A DNA stretch of 64,000 bases from Lachnospiraceae bacterium. GTDB lineage: Bacteria > Bacillota > Clostridia > Lachnospirales > Lachnospiraceae. Every line of letters starts with the position of its first letter. Position 1 is the first letter of the stretch. Positions 25,451-34,967 of the stretch are shown here, piece after piece. Made by a program: the position numbers and the translations under genes. The stretch spans positions 1 through 64,000 of the forward strand of contig JAJQBK010000029.1 of NCBI GenBank assembly GCA_021203305.1, written 5' to 3'. Below the pieces are notes generated by a model, which worked only from the letters and a program-made list of their open reading frames with translations, ran no database searches and was not told the origin of the DNA.

Positions 25451-27457
25451 TCATTCCTTCGAACTCTGGGCAACAGATGGAGCCTCCCCCTCCTTCGGCC
25501 TCTGCCAGACCATGTAATCGCACTCCGGATTGTTGACGCAGCCGTAATATCTGCGGCCCTTGCGGGTCTTTCTCACAATCACGTCGCCCCCGCATTTGGG
25601 ACATTTGACGCCGATCTTTTCATAATAAGGCCTGGTGTTGCGGCACTCCGGGAAACCGGGGCAGGCTAAAAACTTGCCGTGGGGGCCGTATTTGTAAACC
25701 ATCATGCGTCCGCACAGCTCACAGGGCACGTCGCTGACCTCGTCCTTTACCTCCACCTTTTCCAGCTTCTTTTCCGCCTCCTGCACCGCCTGATCCAGGT
25801 CCGGATAGAAATTGCGGATCACGCTCTTCCACTCTACCTCGCCTTCCTCCACTCCGTCCAGCAGAGACTCCATGGCGGCTGTAAAATTCACGTCCACGAT
25901 GGCGGGGAAGTTTTCCACCATCAGGCGGTTGACCACATCCCCCAGCTCCGTCACATACAGATTTTTATTCTCCTTTGTGACGTAGCGGCGGTTTAAAAGA
26001 AGCGTAATGGTGGGCGCGTAGGTGCTGGGTCTGCCGATGCCCAGCTCCTCTAAGGTTTTCACCAGGCTGGCCTCCGTGAAATGAGCCGGCGGCTGGGTAA
26101 AGTACCGCTCTCCCCGCAGCGCCTCCAGCGCCGCCTCGCTGCCCTCCTGGACCTCCCTTGTCAGATGGACGCTGTTTTCCTTGTCCTCCTTCGGGTCGTA
26201 GACAGCCAGAAAGCCGTCAAAAATCGTCCGGGAGGCCGAAAGCGCGAACACATGTCTGCCCGCTCCCACCTTCACCGTGGTGGTCTCATACCGTGACTCC
26301 TTCATGACGGACGCCATGAACCGGCGCCAGATCAGCTGATAGAGCCGGAATAAGTCTCTTGGCAGAAGGTCCTTCACCTGAAGCGGCGTGCGGGCAGCTT
26401 CGGTGGGTCGGATCGCCTCGTGGGCGTCCTGCACGTTCTGCTTTCTGGAATGATCCTCCCTGATCTTCCCCACGTATTCCGCGCCATAGGTTCCGGCCAC
26501 ATAGGCGTTGGCCGCTTCCAGGGCTTCCTGGGAAATCCGGGTGGAATCAGTACGCAGATAGGTGATCAGCGCCACCGTGCCCTCTCCCTTTAAGGACACG
26601 CCCTCGTAAAGCTGCTGGGCCAGGCGCATGGTCTTCTGGGTAGAAAAATTCAGCACCCTGCCGGCCTCCTGCTGCAGAGTGGAGGTGGTGAAGGGCAGCG
26701 GTGCCTTCCTTGTATGCTCACTCTTTTTTACACTTTTAATAAAATATTTTTCTGAGGCGAGTTCCTCCTCGATAGCCTTTATCTGCTCTTCCCTTTTCAG
26801 CTCCACCTTGCCGGTCTCATCCCCGTAATAGGAGGCAGTCACCGCCTTCCTCTCCCCGGGAAGCTTTACATCCGCCTCCAGGGACCAGTACTCCTGGGGC
26901 ACAAAGGCCTCAATCTGGGCCTCCTTGTCGCAGATAATCCGAAGCGCCGCGGACTGCACCCGGCCGGCGCTTAAGCCGCCCTTGACCTTGGCCCACAGAA
27001 GCGGGGAAATCCTGTACCCCACCATACGGTCCAGGCAGCGGCGGGCCTGCTGGGCGTCCACCCGGTCCATATCGATGCTCCGGGCGTGCTTTAAGGACTC
27101 CTTCACCGCGTTTTTGGTGATCTCATTGAAGGTAATGCGGTAAACCTTTTTTTCGTCCAGCTTCAGGGCGTACATCAGATGCCAGGAGATTGCCTCTCCC
27201 TCCCGGTCCGGGTCGGTTGCCAGATATATTTTGTCCGCCTTTTTCGCCGCCTTGCGAAGTCCGCTCAAAAGCTCGCCCTTCCCGCGGATGGTGATGTAGT
27301 GGGGCTCATAATCGTTCTCCACATCGATTCCCATTGAGCTTTTGGGGAGGTCGCGGACATGGCCGTTGGAGGCCATCACCTCATAGCTGCTTCCCAGAAA
27401 TTTCCTGATGGTGCTCACCTTGGCGGGTGACTCTACAATTACTAAATATTTTGCCAT
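25451..27457 (-). CDS. topA: DNA topoisomerase I (type IA)
   Basis: TopA relaxes negative supercoils by single-strand passage. The 668-residue protein begins with the Toprim domain (YLVIVESPAKVSTIRKFLG, TDPDREGEAISWH). It has GLSAGRVQSAALRIICDKEA and the active-site tyrosine in ITYLRTDSTRIS. The C-terminus has two four-cysteine zinc ribbons, CELCGRM...CPGFPEC and CPKCGGD...CVNNPEC, which help single-strand binding. The ribosome site is a modest GGAAAG. It sits upstream of codY, as usual in the family. Confidence 0.97.
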   Translation of the reverse strand: MAKYLVIVESPAKVSTIRKFLGSSYEVMASNGHVRDLPKSSMGIDVENDYEPHYITIRGKGELLSGLRKAAKKADKIYLATDPDREGEAISWHLMYALKLDEKKVYRITFNEITKNAVKESLKHARSIDMDRVDAQQARRCLDRMVGYRISPLLWAKVKGGLSAGRVQSAALRIICDKEAQIEAFVPQEYWSLEADVKLPGERKAVTASYYGDETGKVELKREEQIKAIEEELASEKYFIKSVKKSEHTRKAPLPFTTSTLQQEAGRVLNFSTQKTMRLAQQLYEGVSLKGEGTVALITYLRTDSTRISQEALEAANAYVAGTYGAEYVGKIREDHSRKQNVQDAHEAIRPTEAARTPLQVKDLLPRDLFRLYQLIWRRFMASVMKESRYETTTVKVGAGRHVFALSASRTIFDGFLAVYDPKEDKENSVHLTREVQEGSEAALEALRGERYFTQPPAHFTEASLVKTLEELGIGRPSTYAPTITLLLNRRYVTKENKNLYVTELGDVVNRLMVENFPAIVDVNFTAAMESLLDGVEEGEVEWKSVIRNFYPDLDQAVQEAEKKLEKVEVKDEVSDVPCELCGRMMVYKYGPHGKFLACPGFPECRNTRPYYEKIGVKCPKCGGDVIVRKTRKGRRYYGCVNNPECDYMVWQRPKEGEAPSVAQSSKE

Positions 27458-27620
27458 TCCACTCTTTCCATATCAATAAAATAACCCCACCCGGGAAGTC
27501 CTTCCGTCAGACTTGCAGATCGTGCGCCTGTTAAAATTTCTTCGGATCTCTTCCCCGGTAAAATCCCCCACACTATACAACAAAATTTTTTTATATGCAA
27601 GGGAAAATTTTTAAGAAAAA

Positions 27621-27648
27621 CAAAAGAGCCGCCCTTTCGGACAGCCCC
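27621..27648 (-). terminator. Terminator after rpmF
   Basis: On the minus strand GCTGTCC, GAAA and GGGCGGC form a G.U-containing stem, followed by TCTTTTGTTTTTC. Confidence 0.75.
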
Positions 27649-27663
27649 CGTTCGTACTGCTGA

Positions 27664-27846
27664 TTAATTCTCTGTGCTGATGATCTCACGCTTATTGTAA
27701 GAACCACAGGCCTTGCAAACTCTGTGCGGAACCATCAGGGCGCCGCATTTGCTGCACTTCACCAATGTGGTTGCCTTCATCTTCCAGTTTGCTCTTCTCC
27801 GGTCTCTTCTGCCTTTGGAAGATCTGTTCTTTGGACAAATAGACAT
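27664..27846 (-). CDS. rpmF: 50S ribosomal protein L32
   Basis: The 60 residues show the L32 signature: a basic N-terminus (CPKNRSSKGRRDRRRANW) and a zinc ribbon with CSKCG and CKACGSY. A perfect AAGGAGG precedes the ATG, inside the 3' end of yceD. The yceD-rpmF pair is conserved in bacteria and closes with a terminator. Confidence 0.97.
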   Translation of the reverse strand: MSICPKNRSSKGRRDRRRANWKMKATTLVKCSKCGALMVPHRVCKACGSYNKREIISTEN

Positions 27847-27848
27847 CG

Positions 27849-28373
27849 TTACACCTCCTTATCCGCGTTAATGATATCCTTTATCACTGCCATTCTGGGA
27901 TCCGGCACAAAATCATCGCAGCCGCAGTCTCCCAGATTCAGGTCCCTGCCGCATACCCTGCAAAGTCCCTTGCAGTCTGCCTTACATAAAACCTTCACCG
28001 GCCAGTTTATCAAAATTTCATTGAATATCAGACGCTCTACGTTTAACTGATAACCGTCCATGACCTCCGCGTTGTCCTCAGTCTCATCCTCAGGAACACA
28101 GCCCGGCGCGTATACCGGCCTGTCAACCTCAAAGTCAACCCTCTCGGCCACCGGCTTCAGGCACCTGTCGCAGAACATATCAAGCACCACATAACCGCTC
28201 AGACGCACTCTGGCGCGTCCATCCTGCTCATAAGTACAGTCAGCCGTCACTGGCGGCTTCTCCAAAACCAGAACATCCTGGCCCCGATAACGAACCTCGG
28301 TGAACTGCGGCGTGTACTGCCGATGTATATTCCCACTCTCAGACTGAAAGGTACCGGACAGATCAATAAACAT
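27849..28373 (-). CDS. yceD: DUF177 (YceD) family protein, 23S rRNA accumulation protein
   Basis: This is a 174-residue YceD/DUF177 protein, whose relatives affect 23S rRNA accumulation and are almost always beside rpmF. The C-terminal half has cysteine pairs (MFCDRCLKPVAE; CKADCKGLCRVCGRDLN; CGCDD) typical of the Firmicute version and suggesting metal binding. AGGAG lies before the ATG at 28373. The molecular role is not firmly known. Confidence 0.9.
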   Translation of the reverse strand: MFIDLSGTFQSESGNIHRQYTPQFTEVRYRGQDVLVLEKPPVTADCTYEQDGRARVRLSGYVVLDMFCDRCLKPVAERVDFEVDRPVYAPGCVPEDETEDNAEVMDGYQLNVERLIFNEILINWPVKVLCKADCKGLCRVCGRDLNLGDCGCDDFVPDPRMAVIKDIINADKEV

Positions 28374-28474
28374 AGTATCTCCTAATTCATACCTCAATGA
28401 TTATACATACAACCCTTTTCTTTGTCAACTAAAAAAATAAATTTCTGCCATGTCCCCAAAGGGCGTCCCGGAGG

Positions 28475-28491
28475 GGAAGCGGCTGTGAAAA
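28475..28491 (+). repeat. Isolated arm of the palindromic element
   Basis: GGGGAAGCGGCTGTGAA is identical to the right end of the element at 60554-60757. It lies alone between yceD and vanZ and looks like a remnant. Confidence 0.5.
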
Positions 28492-28506
28492 GTCACCCGT
28501 GAGCGC

Positions 28507-28962
28507 CTACCCCTTCCTGCGGCGCTCCCTCCATTTTCTCACCAGCAGGATCATCACCGTGCCCGTCACCACCCCGCCGAAATCAATCCATACGTCCCTG
28601 ACCGAGCTTCCCCGGCCCAGGCTGAAAATCTGAATCGTCTCATCTGTCACCGCCGTCATCAGCCCCAGCAAAAGCGGCGTTGTCACCGAGCGGCCCAGCA
28701 CCTGCCACACCAGAAACGCAAGCTCCGCCCCCAGCGCCGTAAATTCCGTATAATGGGCCAGCTTGCGGATCAGAGTATCGTCATCCGTCCCCGTGTCGTC
28801 AAAAAAATCCTCCGGGAGAATCTCCTCCAGGACCTCCTTGACCGTGTCGCTGATCTGCTTGGATTTCGTTGCCGGCAGGATGGAATTTCCCCAGATAAAG
28901 GCCAGCGTCAGAGCAATCAGGACGCCTGATATTATAATCTGTATTTTCCTGTTGATTGTCAA
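28507..28962 (-). CDS. VanZ-like family membrane protein
   Basis: The 151-residue protein has three to four hydrophobic segments and the VanZ pattern: IRKLAHYTEFTALGAELAF in the middle, then TDETIQIFSLGRGSSVRDVWIDFGG. VanZ of glycopeptide-resistance clusters gives low teicoplanin resistance; most chromosomal homologues have unknown roles. The start is a TTG at 28962 with AAAGGA at good spacing, 9 bp behind the lgt stop, so it is probably cotranscribed with lgt. Confidence 0.88.
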   Translation of the reverse strand: MTINRKIQIIISGVLIALTLAFIWGNSILPATKSKQISDTVKEVLEEILPEDFFDDTGTDDDTLIRKLAHYTEFTALGAELAFLVWQVLGRSVTTPLLLGLMTAVTDETIQIFSLGRGSSVRDVWIDFGGVVTGTVMILLVRKWRERRRKG

Positions 28963-28971
28963 AATATTCCT

Positions 28972-29895
28972 TTACTCCCTTCCCAGCTTCTGATTGTCCG
29001 CCAGGCTTCTGGACTCCCCCAGATAGTTGCTCTCATGCCTGAGATGAACGCGCACCACAATGTCCGCGATCACGCAGACCACAAAGGCCGTGATCCCGAT
29101 TACCTGGGAAATGGGCACATTGATATAAGGAATCAGCAGCTGGTCGGTACGCAGTCCCTCGATGAAAAACCGCCCGATGCCATAGCCCGCCAGATAAAAA
29201 AGCATGATCTCCCCGTCAAATTTCTTGTGGCTTCTGTATACCAGCAAAAAAATCAGCAGACACAGATTCCACGCGGATTCATAGAGAAACGTGGGATGAA
29301 CCAGCACATAATTGACTCCCTCCGCCATGTGATCCAGCATGGCCTGGGTAATCTCATTCTCCCGGACCGCCTCCACCGGCAGCGCCATGGCGAAAAGCCC
29401 GCCGCAATAGTCCCCAAAGGCCTCCCTGTTCATAAAATTCCCCCAGCGGCCGATCACCTGGCCCAGCACCAGCCCGGGCACCGCGGTATCCGCCATCAGA
29501 AAGAAATTCTGCTTTTTGACCCTCGTATAAACGTACAGCGTCAGAAAGGCCGCGATCACCGCGCCGTAAATCGCCAGCCCGCCCTGGCGCAGATTCAGGA
29601 TGCTGAGCAGGTTGTCCTTATATTTATCCCATGAAAAAATGACATAATACAGTCTGGCTCCGATGATAGAAAATATGATCGCGTATATCACAAAATCCCA
29701 GTACATATCCGGGTCCTGGCCCGTCACCTTCGCCTCGTGGGCCGCCAGCAGAATGCCGCAGATAATAGCGCAGCCGATGATCACCCCATAAAACGCGATA
29801 GAAACCCCGAATACGGAAAATGACTTCGGTACATTTTCCAGATATATCCCAAGATTCGGGAACGCAATATCGGTACTGTTCATAATGTCCGTCAT
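28972..29895 (-). CDS. lgt: Prolipoprotein diacylglyceryl transferase
   Basis: Lgt moves diacylglycerol from phosphatidylglycerol to the lipobox cysteine of prolipoproteins. The 307-residue protein has seven or so membrane spans and the key motifs: GARLYYVIF, RQGGLAIYGAV, the signature GQVIGRWGNFMNREAFG with the essential Arg, HPTFLYESAWN and FFIEGLRTDQL. AAGGAG lies before the ATG. It follows ychF by 9 bp and precedes vanZ. A substrate in this window is the lipoprotein at 51054-51602. Confidence 0.97.
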   Translation of the reverse strand: MTDIMNSTDIAFPNLGIYLENVPKSFSVFGVSIAFYGVIIGCAIICGILLAAHEAKVTGQDPDMYWDFVIYAIIFSIIGARLYYVIFSWDKYKDNLLSILNLRQGGLAIYGAVIAAFLTLYVYTRVKKQNFFLMADTAVPGLVLGQVIGRWGNFMNREAFGDYCGGLFAMALPVEAVRENEITQAMLDHMAEGVNYVLVHPTFLYESAWNLCLLIFLLVYRSHKKFDGEIMLFYLAGYGIGRFFIEGLRTDQLLIPYINVPISQVIGITAFVVCVIADIVVRVHLRHESNYLGESRSLADNQKLGRE

Positions 29896-29904
29896 AAGTA
29901 CTCC

Positions 29905-31002
29905 TTACACATTGAAACGGAAAAGAATCACGTCTCCGTCCTTCACAACATAGTCCTTGCCTTCCATCCCCACCAGTCCCTTCTCCCTGGCCGCCGCCAG
30001 AGAGCCGTATTCCAGCAGGTCCTTATAATTGACAACCTCGGCCTTGATAAAGCCCCTCTCAAAATCCGAGTGAATCTTTCCCGCCGCCTGGGGCGCCTTT
30101 GTGCCGGTTTTGATGGTCCAGGCCCGGGTCTCGTCCTCCCCGGCCGTCAGAAAGCTCTGCAGACCCAAAATATGATAGCTTGCCCCGATCAGCTTGTCCA
30201 GACCGGATCTGGAAACGCCCAGCTCCTCCAAAAAGAGCTGCTTCTCCTCCTCGTCCAGCTCGGCGATCTCCTCCTCAATCTGAGCGCTGATCACAAATAC
30301 CTCGCAGCCCTCCCTCGCGGCATACTCCCGCACCTTTGAGACCCAGGGGTTGGAAGCGCCATCGTCTTTCAGATCATCCTCCCCCACATTGGCGGCGAAA
30401 ATCACCGGCTTGGCGGTCAGCAGATTGTAGGAGGCAAACCACAAAGCCTCGTCCTCATCCTCCGTCACCATGCTCTTCGCCAGTTTTCCGCTCTCCAGGT
30501 GCTCTTTGATCCGCTCCTGGAAAGTATACTCCTTTCCGGCTGTTTTGTCCATCCTGGCGGTTTTGGAAAGCTTTGCCATCCTTCTTTCCAGTATCTCCAG
30601 ATCCGAAAAAATCAATTCAAAGTTGATGGTCTCGATATCCCTGAGTGCGTCCACGCTGCCGTCCACATGAATCACATTGCTGTCCTCAAAGCAGCGCACC
30701 ACATGGACAATGGCGTCCACCTCCCGGATATGGCTCAGAAACTGGTTGCCCAGCCCCTCTCCTTTGGAGGCTCCCCGGACCAGCCCCGCGATATCCACAA
30801 ACTCGATCACCGCCGGCGTCACCTTTTTGGAGTGATACATTTCTCCCAGCAGGCGGATTCTCTCATCCGGCACCGCCACAATCCCCACATTGGGGTCGAT
30901 GGTGCAGAAGGGATAATTGGCGCTCTCCGCCCCCGCCTTTGTCAGCGAATTAAATAACGTGCTCTTCCCCACATTAGGAAGGCCGATGATTCCCAGCTTC
31001 AT
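29905..31002 (-). CDS. ychF: YchF/OLA1-family ATPase
   Basis: This is an Obg-related P-loop protein that prefers ATP and binds the ribosome. The 365 residues hold [20 protein letters not shown] (Walker A), [20 protein letters not shown] (G3), NVGED in place of the usual NKxD, a coiled-coil insert, and the C-terminal TGS domain with [20 protein letters not shown] and [10 protein letters not shown]. It starts at 31002 with GGGAGGAG somewhat distant. It leads the ychF-lgt-vanZ series. Confidence 0.97.
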   Translation of the reverse strand: MKLGIIGLPNVGKSTLFNSLTKAGAESANYPFCTIDPNVGIVAVPDERIRLLGEMYHSKKVTPAVIEFVDIAGLVRGASKGEGLGNQFLSHIREVDAIVHVVRCFEDSNVIHVDGSVDALRDIETINFELIFSDLEILERRMAKLSKTARMDKTAGKEYTFQERIKEHLESGKLAKSMVTEDEDEALWFASYNLLTAKPVIFAANVGEDDLKDDGASNPWVSKVREYAAREGCEVFVISAQIEEEIAELDEEEKQLFLEELGVSRSGLDKLIGASYHILGLQSFLTAGEDETRAWTIKTGTKAPQAAGKIHSDFERGFIKAEVVNYKDLLEYGSLAAAREKGLVGMEGKDYVVKDGDVILFRFNV

Positions 31003-31097
31003 GTATTTTCTGTTCTCCTCCCGAATATATAAATGTAAAAATATATGTGCGGAGTCCCGGCCTCTGACATGCTGCCAGGGCTTTTTCTCCGTTGTTT

Positions 31098-31994
31098 TCA
31101 GTATTTTTTGCGTCCCGCCAGCTCCTCATACAGGACACAGTAGGTGTGGTAGCGCTCCGGGCTGATTTTTCCTTCCGCCAGCGCGTTTTTCACCCCGCAG
31201 ACCGGCTCATGGGTATGGGTGCAGCCGTTAAATCTGCAGTCCTTTATAAAGGGCGTAAATTCGCTGTAGTAAACCGCCAGCTCCTCTTTTTCCAGGTCAA
31301 ATAACTCCAGGGAGCCAAAGCCCGGCGTATCCAGAAGGTAGCTGTCCTCATCCACAGGGATAAGCTGGGAATGTCTGGTGGTATGCCGCCCACGCTTCAG
31401 CTTTTCACTGACCTCGCCGGTTTCCATACAGGTTTCTCCCTGAAGGCGGTTGACCAGGGTAGACTTCCCGACGCCGCTGGGCCCCGCCAGGGCCGTGGTC
31501 TTTCCCTTCAGATAGGGAAGTAGCGTCCCCATATCCGGATCCGTTCCGGCGCTGACGCGCAGCACCGGATAGCCCGCCGCCCCATAGATACGGGCCAGAC
31601 CTTCGCTCTCCTTTTTTTCATCCAGATCAGACTTATTGAGGCAGAGGACCACAGAAAGGCGCTGCTGCTCCATGTGGATCAGCATCCGGTCCAGCAGATT
31701 CAGACTGATCCGGGGGCAGTTCACGCTAAAGACCACCAGAGCCTGATCCACGTTGGCTACCGCCGGCCGCACCAGGCAGCTTTCCCTGGGCAGTATCCGC
31801 TCAATATTGCCAAGGGCGTCCTTTTCGGAAAGAATCTGTATGATCACGTCATCCCCCACCAGAGGCTTGATCCGGTCACGCTCATTTCTGAAAATTCCCT
31901 TCGCCCTGCACTCATATATGCCCTTTTCCGGTACATGAACGTAATAAAAACCGCCCACGCCCCTGGTGATTTTTCCCTGTTTACTCTCCGGCAT
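31098..31994 (-). CDS. rsgA: Ribosome small-subunit-dependent GTPase RsgA
   Basis: RsgA is a circularly permuted GTPase that checks 30S maturation. In the 298-residue protein an N-terminal OB fold is followed by NKSDL (G4) ahead of GPSGVGKSTLVNRL (G1) and DTPGFGSLEL (G3), the permuted order. A C-terminal zinc site (CRFNGCTHTHEPVCGV) follows. It is the last recognised gene of the priA-to-rsgA series and starts 28 bp after prkC. Confidence 0.97.
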   Translation of the reverse strand: MPESKQGKITRGVGGFYYVHVPEKGIYECRAKGIFRNERDRIKPLVGDDVIIQILSEKDALGNIERILPRESCLVRPAVANVDQALVVFSVNCPRISLNLLDRMLIHMEQQRLSVVLCLNKSDLDEKKESEGLARIYGAAGYPVLRVSAGTDPDMGTLLPYLKGKTTALAGPSGVGKSTLVNRLQGETCMETGEVSEKLKRGRHTTRHSQLIPVDEDSYLLDTPGFGSLELFDLEKEELAVYYSEFTPFIKDCRFNGCTHTHEPVCGVKNALAEGKISPERYHTYCVLYEELAGRKKY

Positions 31995-32022
31995 GGTTCA
32001 TTTCCCTGTCCTTCATCCCCCT

Positions 32023-34203
32023 TTATTCCTCTGTGAAGGTGACGGCCCGCTCAAAGCTGGCGGTCTTTTTCTCCGTCACCGCCGCGCTGGACTCCGTGGC
32101 CTGAGTCACCACCTCGTCATAGGTGTAGGTCATGATAATCTTGCCGGAGGCCGAGGTAATGCCGGAAATGCTGATGCTCACCGGAAACTCAGTGACACTG
32201 GCGCTGTACAGGGTCTTGCCGCTGTCCGAAATCAGCGCGATCTGAACCGTGTCGCCGCTTTCATACTGAGGAGCCTCCTCCGCCGTGGGCGCCTCAATGC
32301 TGGCCTGATATCTGTATGAGGCCGGCGTCGCACCAAGGCTGACTGTCACGTCCACTGTGGTGCCCCTCTCCACGTAGGAGCCCTCGCCATACTGCTGCTC
32401 ACAGACCAGATCCTCCTCAACAGTGTCGCTGTAGGTTTCACTGACCGTGCCGAGAGAAAGCCCCACAGCCGCCAGCTCCTCCTCACAGTTTCCCAAAGGC
32501 AGGCCGATCAGGCTGGGAACACGAACCGTGGAATCATCCGATCCCGCGCTGACTCTGACAGTCACCGCGGAGCCCTTGGACACAGTCTGGCCGCCCTCCG
32601 GATTCTGGCTGATCACATATCCCTTTTCCACGGTATCGCTGTAGCTCTCCGAGGTGGATACAGTAAATCCCTGTTGCTGCAGCAAAGCCACCGCCTCATC
32701 CATGGACAGGCCGGTCACGTCCTCAATGACCACTCCCTCCTTGCCGGCGCTGACAGTCAGCGTCACGGTATCTCCCGCATTCAGAATGGTTCCCACGGAC
32801 ACATCCGCGCTGATCACAATCCCAGCGCTGACAGAATCCGATTCCTCGTACTGCTTTGCCACCTCAAGGCCCAGCGCCCTGAGCCTGGCTGTCACTGTAT
32901 CCACGTCCTCACCCACCACGGCGACCATGGTCACCTGGCCGGTATCCTCCGATGACTCCTCCACGATACTGCTGCCGCCAAAAACGCCGCTCCCCGGGCT
33001 TTCAAAAAAGCCCAGGATCCGGAAGATCATGTAAACAATCAGAATCAGAATAATCAGGCCCACAATGACGATCAGGGAAAGGGTCACCTTCTCGGTTTTA
33101 TTATTCTCCTCCTCTTCCATTTCCTCCTGCTCCAGCAGCTCCTGCGGAACTCTGCCCGTGCGAAGCTTCATGGTGCCGGTATGGCCGCCGCGGCTCATGG
33201 AGCTGGTGCGGAAGCGGATGCTTTCCTCCTCCTCAGCCTCTTCTTCAGCCTCTTCCTCCTCGTATTCCCCTTCTTCCTCTCCGTATTCCTCCTCGTAACC
33301 CTCCTCTTCCACGTACTCCGGTTCCACCACAAACCGGGTCGCCCCGGTTCCGTCCGGATTCACCACCTGTACGAAATCCTCGTCCGGATGGACCAGCGCC
33401 TGTTTCAGATCATCGATCAGCTCTCCCATGGACTGATATCTGCGGCTCACCGTCTTCTGACAGCATTTTAAAACAATCTGCTCCACACTGACAGGAATCT
33501 CCTCCACAAAGTCTCTCGGGCTGGGCATGGGCTCCTGAATATGCTTGATGGCGATTGCCACCGTGGTATCCCCGTCAAAGGGCACTCTCCCCGTCAGCAT
33601 CTCAAATAAGGTAATCCCCAGAGAGTAGACGTCGCTCTTCTCATCACTGTAGCCGCCTCTTGCCTGTTCCGGGGAGGTATAATGGACGCTGCCCATCACA
33701 TTGGAGGTGACCGTGTTGGAGGTGGCCGCCTTGGCGATGCCAAAATCCGTCACCTTCACCTTTCCTTCCCCGGAAATAATGATATTCTGGGGCTTGATAT
33801 CCCTGTGGATAATGTGGTTATTGTGAGCCGCCTCGATACCCATGGCCACCTGGATGGCGATGCTGACAGCTTCCTTATAGGAGAGCCTGCCCTTTTTTTC
33901 GATATATTTTTTGAGAGTGATGCCCTCCACCAGCTCCATCACGATGTAGTGGATATCATTCTCCTCCCCCACGTCATAGACATTGACAATATTGGGGTGC
34001 ATCAGTCCGGCGGCCGCCTGCGCCTCCACCAGAAATTTGGACACAAAATTGGCGTTCTCGGAGAACTCCTGTTTCAGCACCTTGACGGCCACATTCCGGT
34101 TCAGCTTCTGGTCCATGGCCTTATAGACGTCGCTCATCCCGCCCGTGCCTATTTTTTCAAGAATCTCATAACGGCCGCCAAGCAGCATTCCCATCTTAAT
34201 CAT
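32023..34203 (-). CDS. prkC: PASTA-domain serine/threonine kinase (PrkC/StkP type)
   Basis: This membrane kinase senses muropeptides or lipid II and controls growth and spore germination. The 726 residues hold a complete kinase domain (IGTGGMSDVYKA, VAVKVLKQ, HRDIKPQNIII, DFGIAKA, GSVHYTSPEQARGG). A very acidic linker near residues 305-335 follows, then one transmembrane helix (VGLIILILIVYMIFRIL) and three extracellular PASTA repeats, each with a GLxxxxAxxxL pattern. A Ser/Thr-rich tail ends the protein. It begins 8 bp inside the end of prpC, with GGAGG, so the two are coupled. Confidence 0.97.
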   Translation of the reverse strand: MIKMGMLLGGRYEILEKIGTGGMSDVYKAMDQKLNRNVAVKVLKQEFSENANFVSKFLVEAQAAAGLMHPNIVNVYDVGEENDIHYIVMELVEGITLKKYIEKKGRLSYKEAVSIAIQVAMGIEAAHNNHIIHRDIKPQNIIISGEGKVKVTDFGIAKAATSNTVTSNVMGSVHYTSPEQARGGYSDEKSDVYSLGITLFEMLTGRVPFDGDTTVAIAIKHIQEPMPSPRDFVEEIPVSVEQIVLKCCQKTVSRRYQSMGELIDDLKQALVHPDEDFVQVVNPDGTGATRFVVEPEYVEEEGYEEEYGEEEGEYEEEEAEEEAEEEESIRFRTSSMSRGGHTGTMKLRTGRVPQELLEQEEMEEEENNKTEKVTLSLIVIVGLIILILIVYMIFRILGFFESPGSGVFGGSSIVEESSEDTGQVTMVAVVGEDVDTVTARLRALGLEVAKQYEESDSVSAGIVISADVSVGTILNAGDTVTLTVSAGKEGVVIEDVTGLSMDEAVALLQQQGFTVSTSESYSDTVEKGYVISQNPEGGQTVSKGSAVTVRVSAGSDDSTVRVPSLIGLPLGNCEEELAAVGLSLGTVSETYSDTVEEDLVCEQQYGEGSYVERGTTVDVTVSLGATPASYRYQASIEAPTAEEAPQYESGDTVQIALISDSGKTLYSASVTEFPVSISISGITSASGKIIMTYTYDEVVTQATESSAAVTEKKTASFERAVTFTEE

Positions 34204-34951
34204 CGTGCCTGTCCTCCTTTTTACTCAAAGGTCGGGCCAATATCACGGAAATATTGTCTGCCCCGCCGTTCTCATTGGCGTCTTCTACAAGTCTCGCGCA
34301 TGCCTCCTGCATGGACTTTTCCTGATAGACCACGGATAAAATCTGCTCGTCCTCCAGCATATTGGTCAGACCGTCGGAGCAGATCAGGATGATATCCTCG
34401 GGCAGAATATCCACGTAAAAAAAGTCCGCGGTGGTCCTGGGGAAAGCGCCCACAGCCCGGGTAATATAGTTCTTTTTGGGATGATTTTTGGCCTGATCCC
34501 GGTTAATGGTGCCGCTGCGTATCATCTCCGCCACGTAGGAATGGTCTCTTGTGACCTGCACCATGGTATTCTCCCGGATCAGGTAAAGCCTGCTGTCCCC
34601 GATATTGGCCACCGTCAGCTGGCTCTCCACACAGCAGGCCGCCACCAGCGTAGTGCCCATACCGCTGTAATTGATATCAGTCACAGACTTCTCATAAAGC
34701 TTTTTGTTGGCGGACTCGATCACTCTGGTCAGAATCTGCACCGGATCGGTCTCCTCAGAAGCCGGAATTTCGTTTTTAATAATCTCAATGGCCGTCCTGG
34801 AGGCGTAATCTCCCGCCTTATGTCCTCCCATGCCGTCCGCTAAAAGCAGCAGATTCGGGAGGCTCCCAAGAGGCTTGGTAGTAATAAACACACTGTCCTG
34901 ATTGATTTTTCTTTTTCTGCCGACGTCAGAAACGTAACAGGCTTCTAACAT
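34196..34951 (-). CDS. prpC: PP2C-family protein phosphatase (Stp/PrpC)
   Basis: This is the metal-dependent phosphatase that reverses PrkC phosphorylation. The 251 residues carry the PP2C motifs in order: VGRKRKINQDS, LLLADGMGGHKAGD, GMGTTLVAACC, VANIGDSRLYLI, TRDHSYV, RAVGAF, ILICSDGLTNML and GGADNISVI. AAGGAG lies before the start. It overlaps prkC by 8 bp and follows rlmN by 16 bp. Confidence 0.97.
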   Translation of the reverse strand: MLEACYVSDVGRKRKINQDSVFITTKPLGSLPNLLLLADGMGGHKAGDYASRTAIEIIKNEIPASEETDPVQILTRVIESANKKLYEKSVTDINYSGMGTTLVAACCVESQLTVANIGDSRLYLIRENTMVQVTRDHSYVAEMIRSGTINRDQAKNHPKKNYITRAVGAFPRTTADFFYVDILPEDIILICSDGLTNMLEDEQILSVVYQEKSMQEACARLVEDANENGGADNISVILARPLSKKEDRHDD

Positions 34952-34967
34952 ATATCAGGTACTCCTT

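Noticed and set aside
28507..28962. Glycopeptide-resistance gene
   Set aside because: VanZ-like proteins are common chromosomal genes. There are no other van genes here, so resistance should not be inferred.
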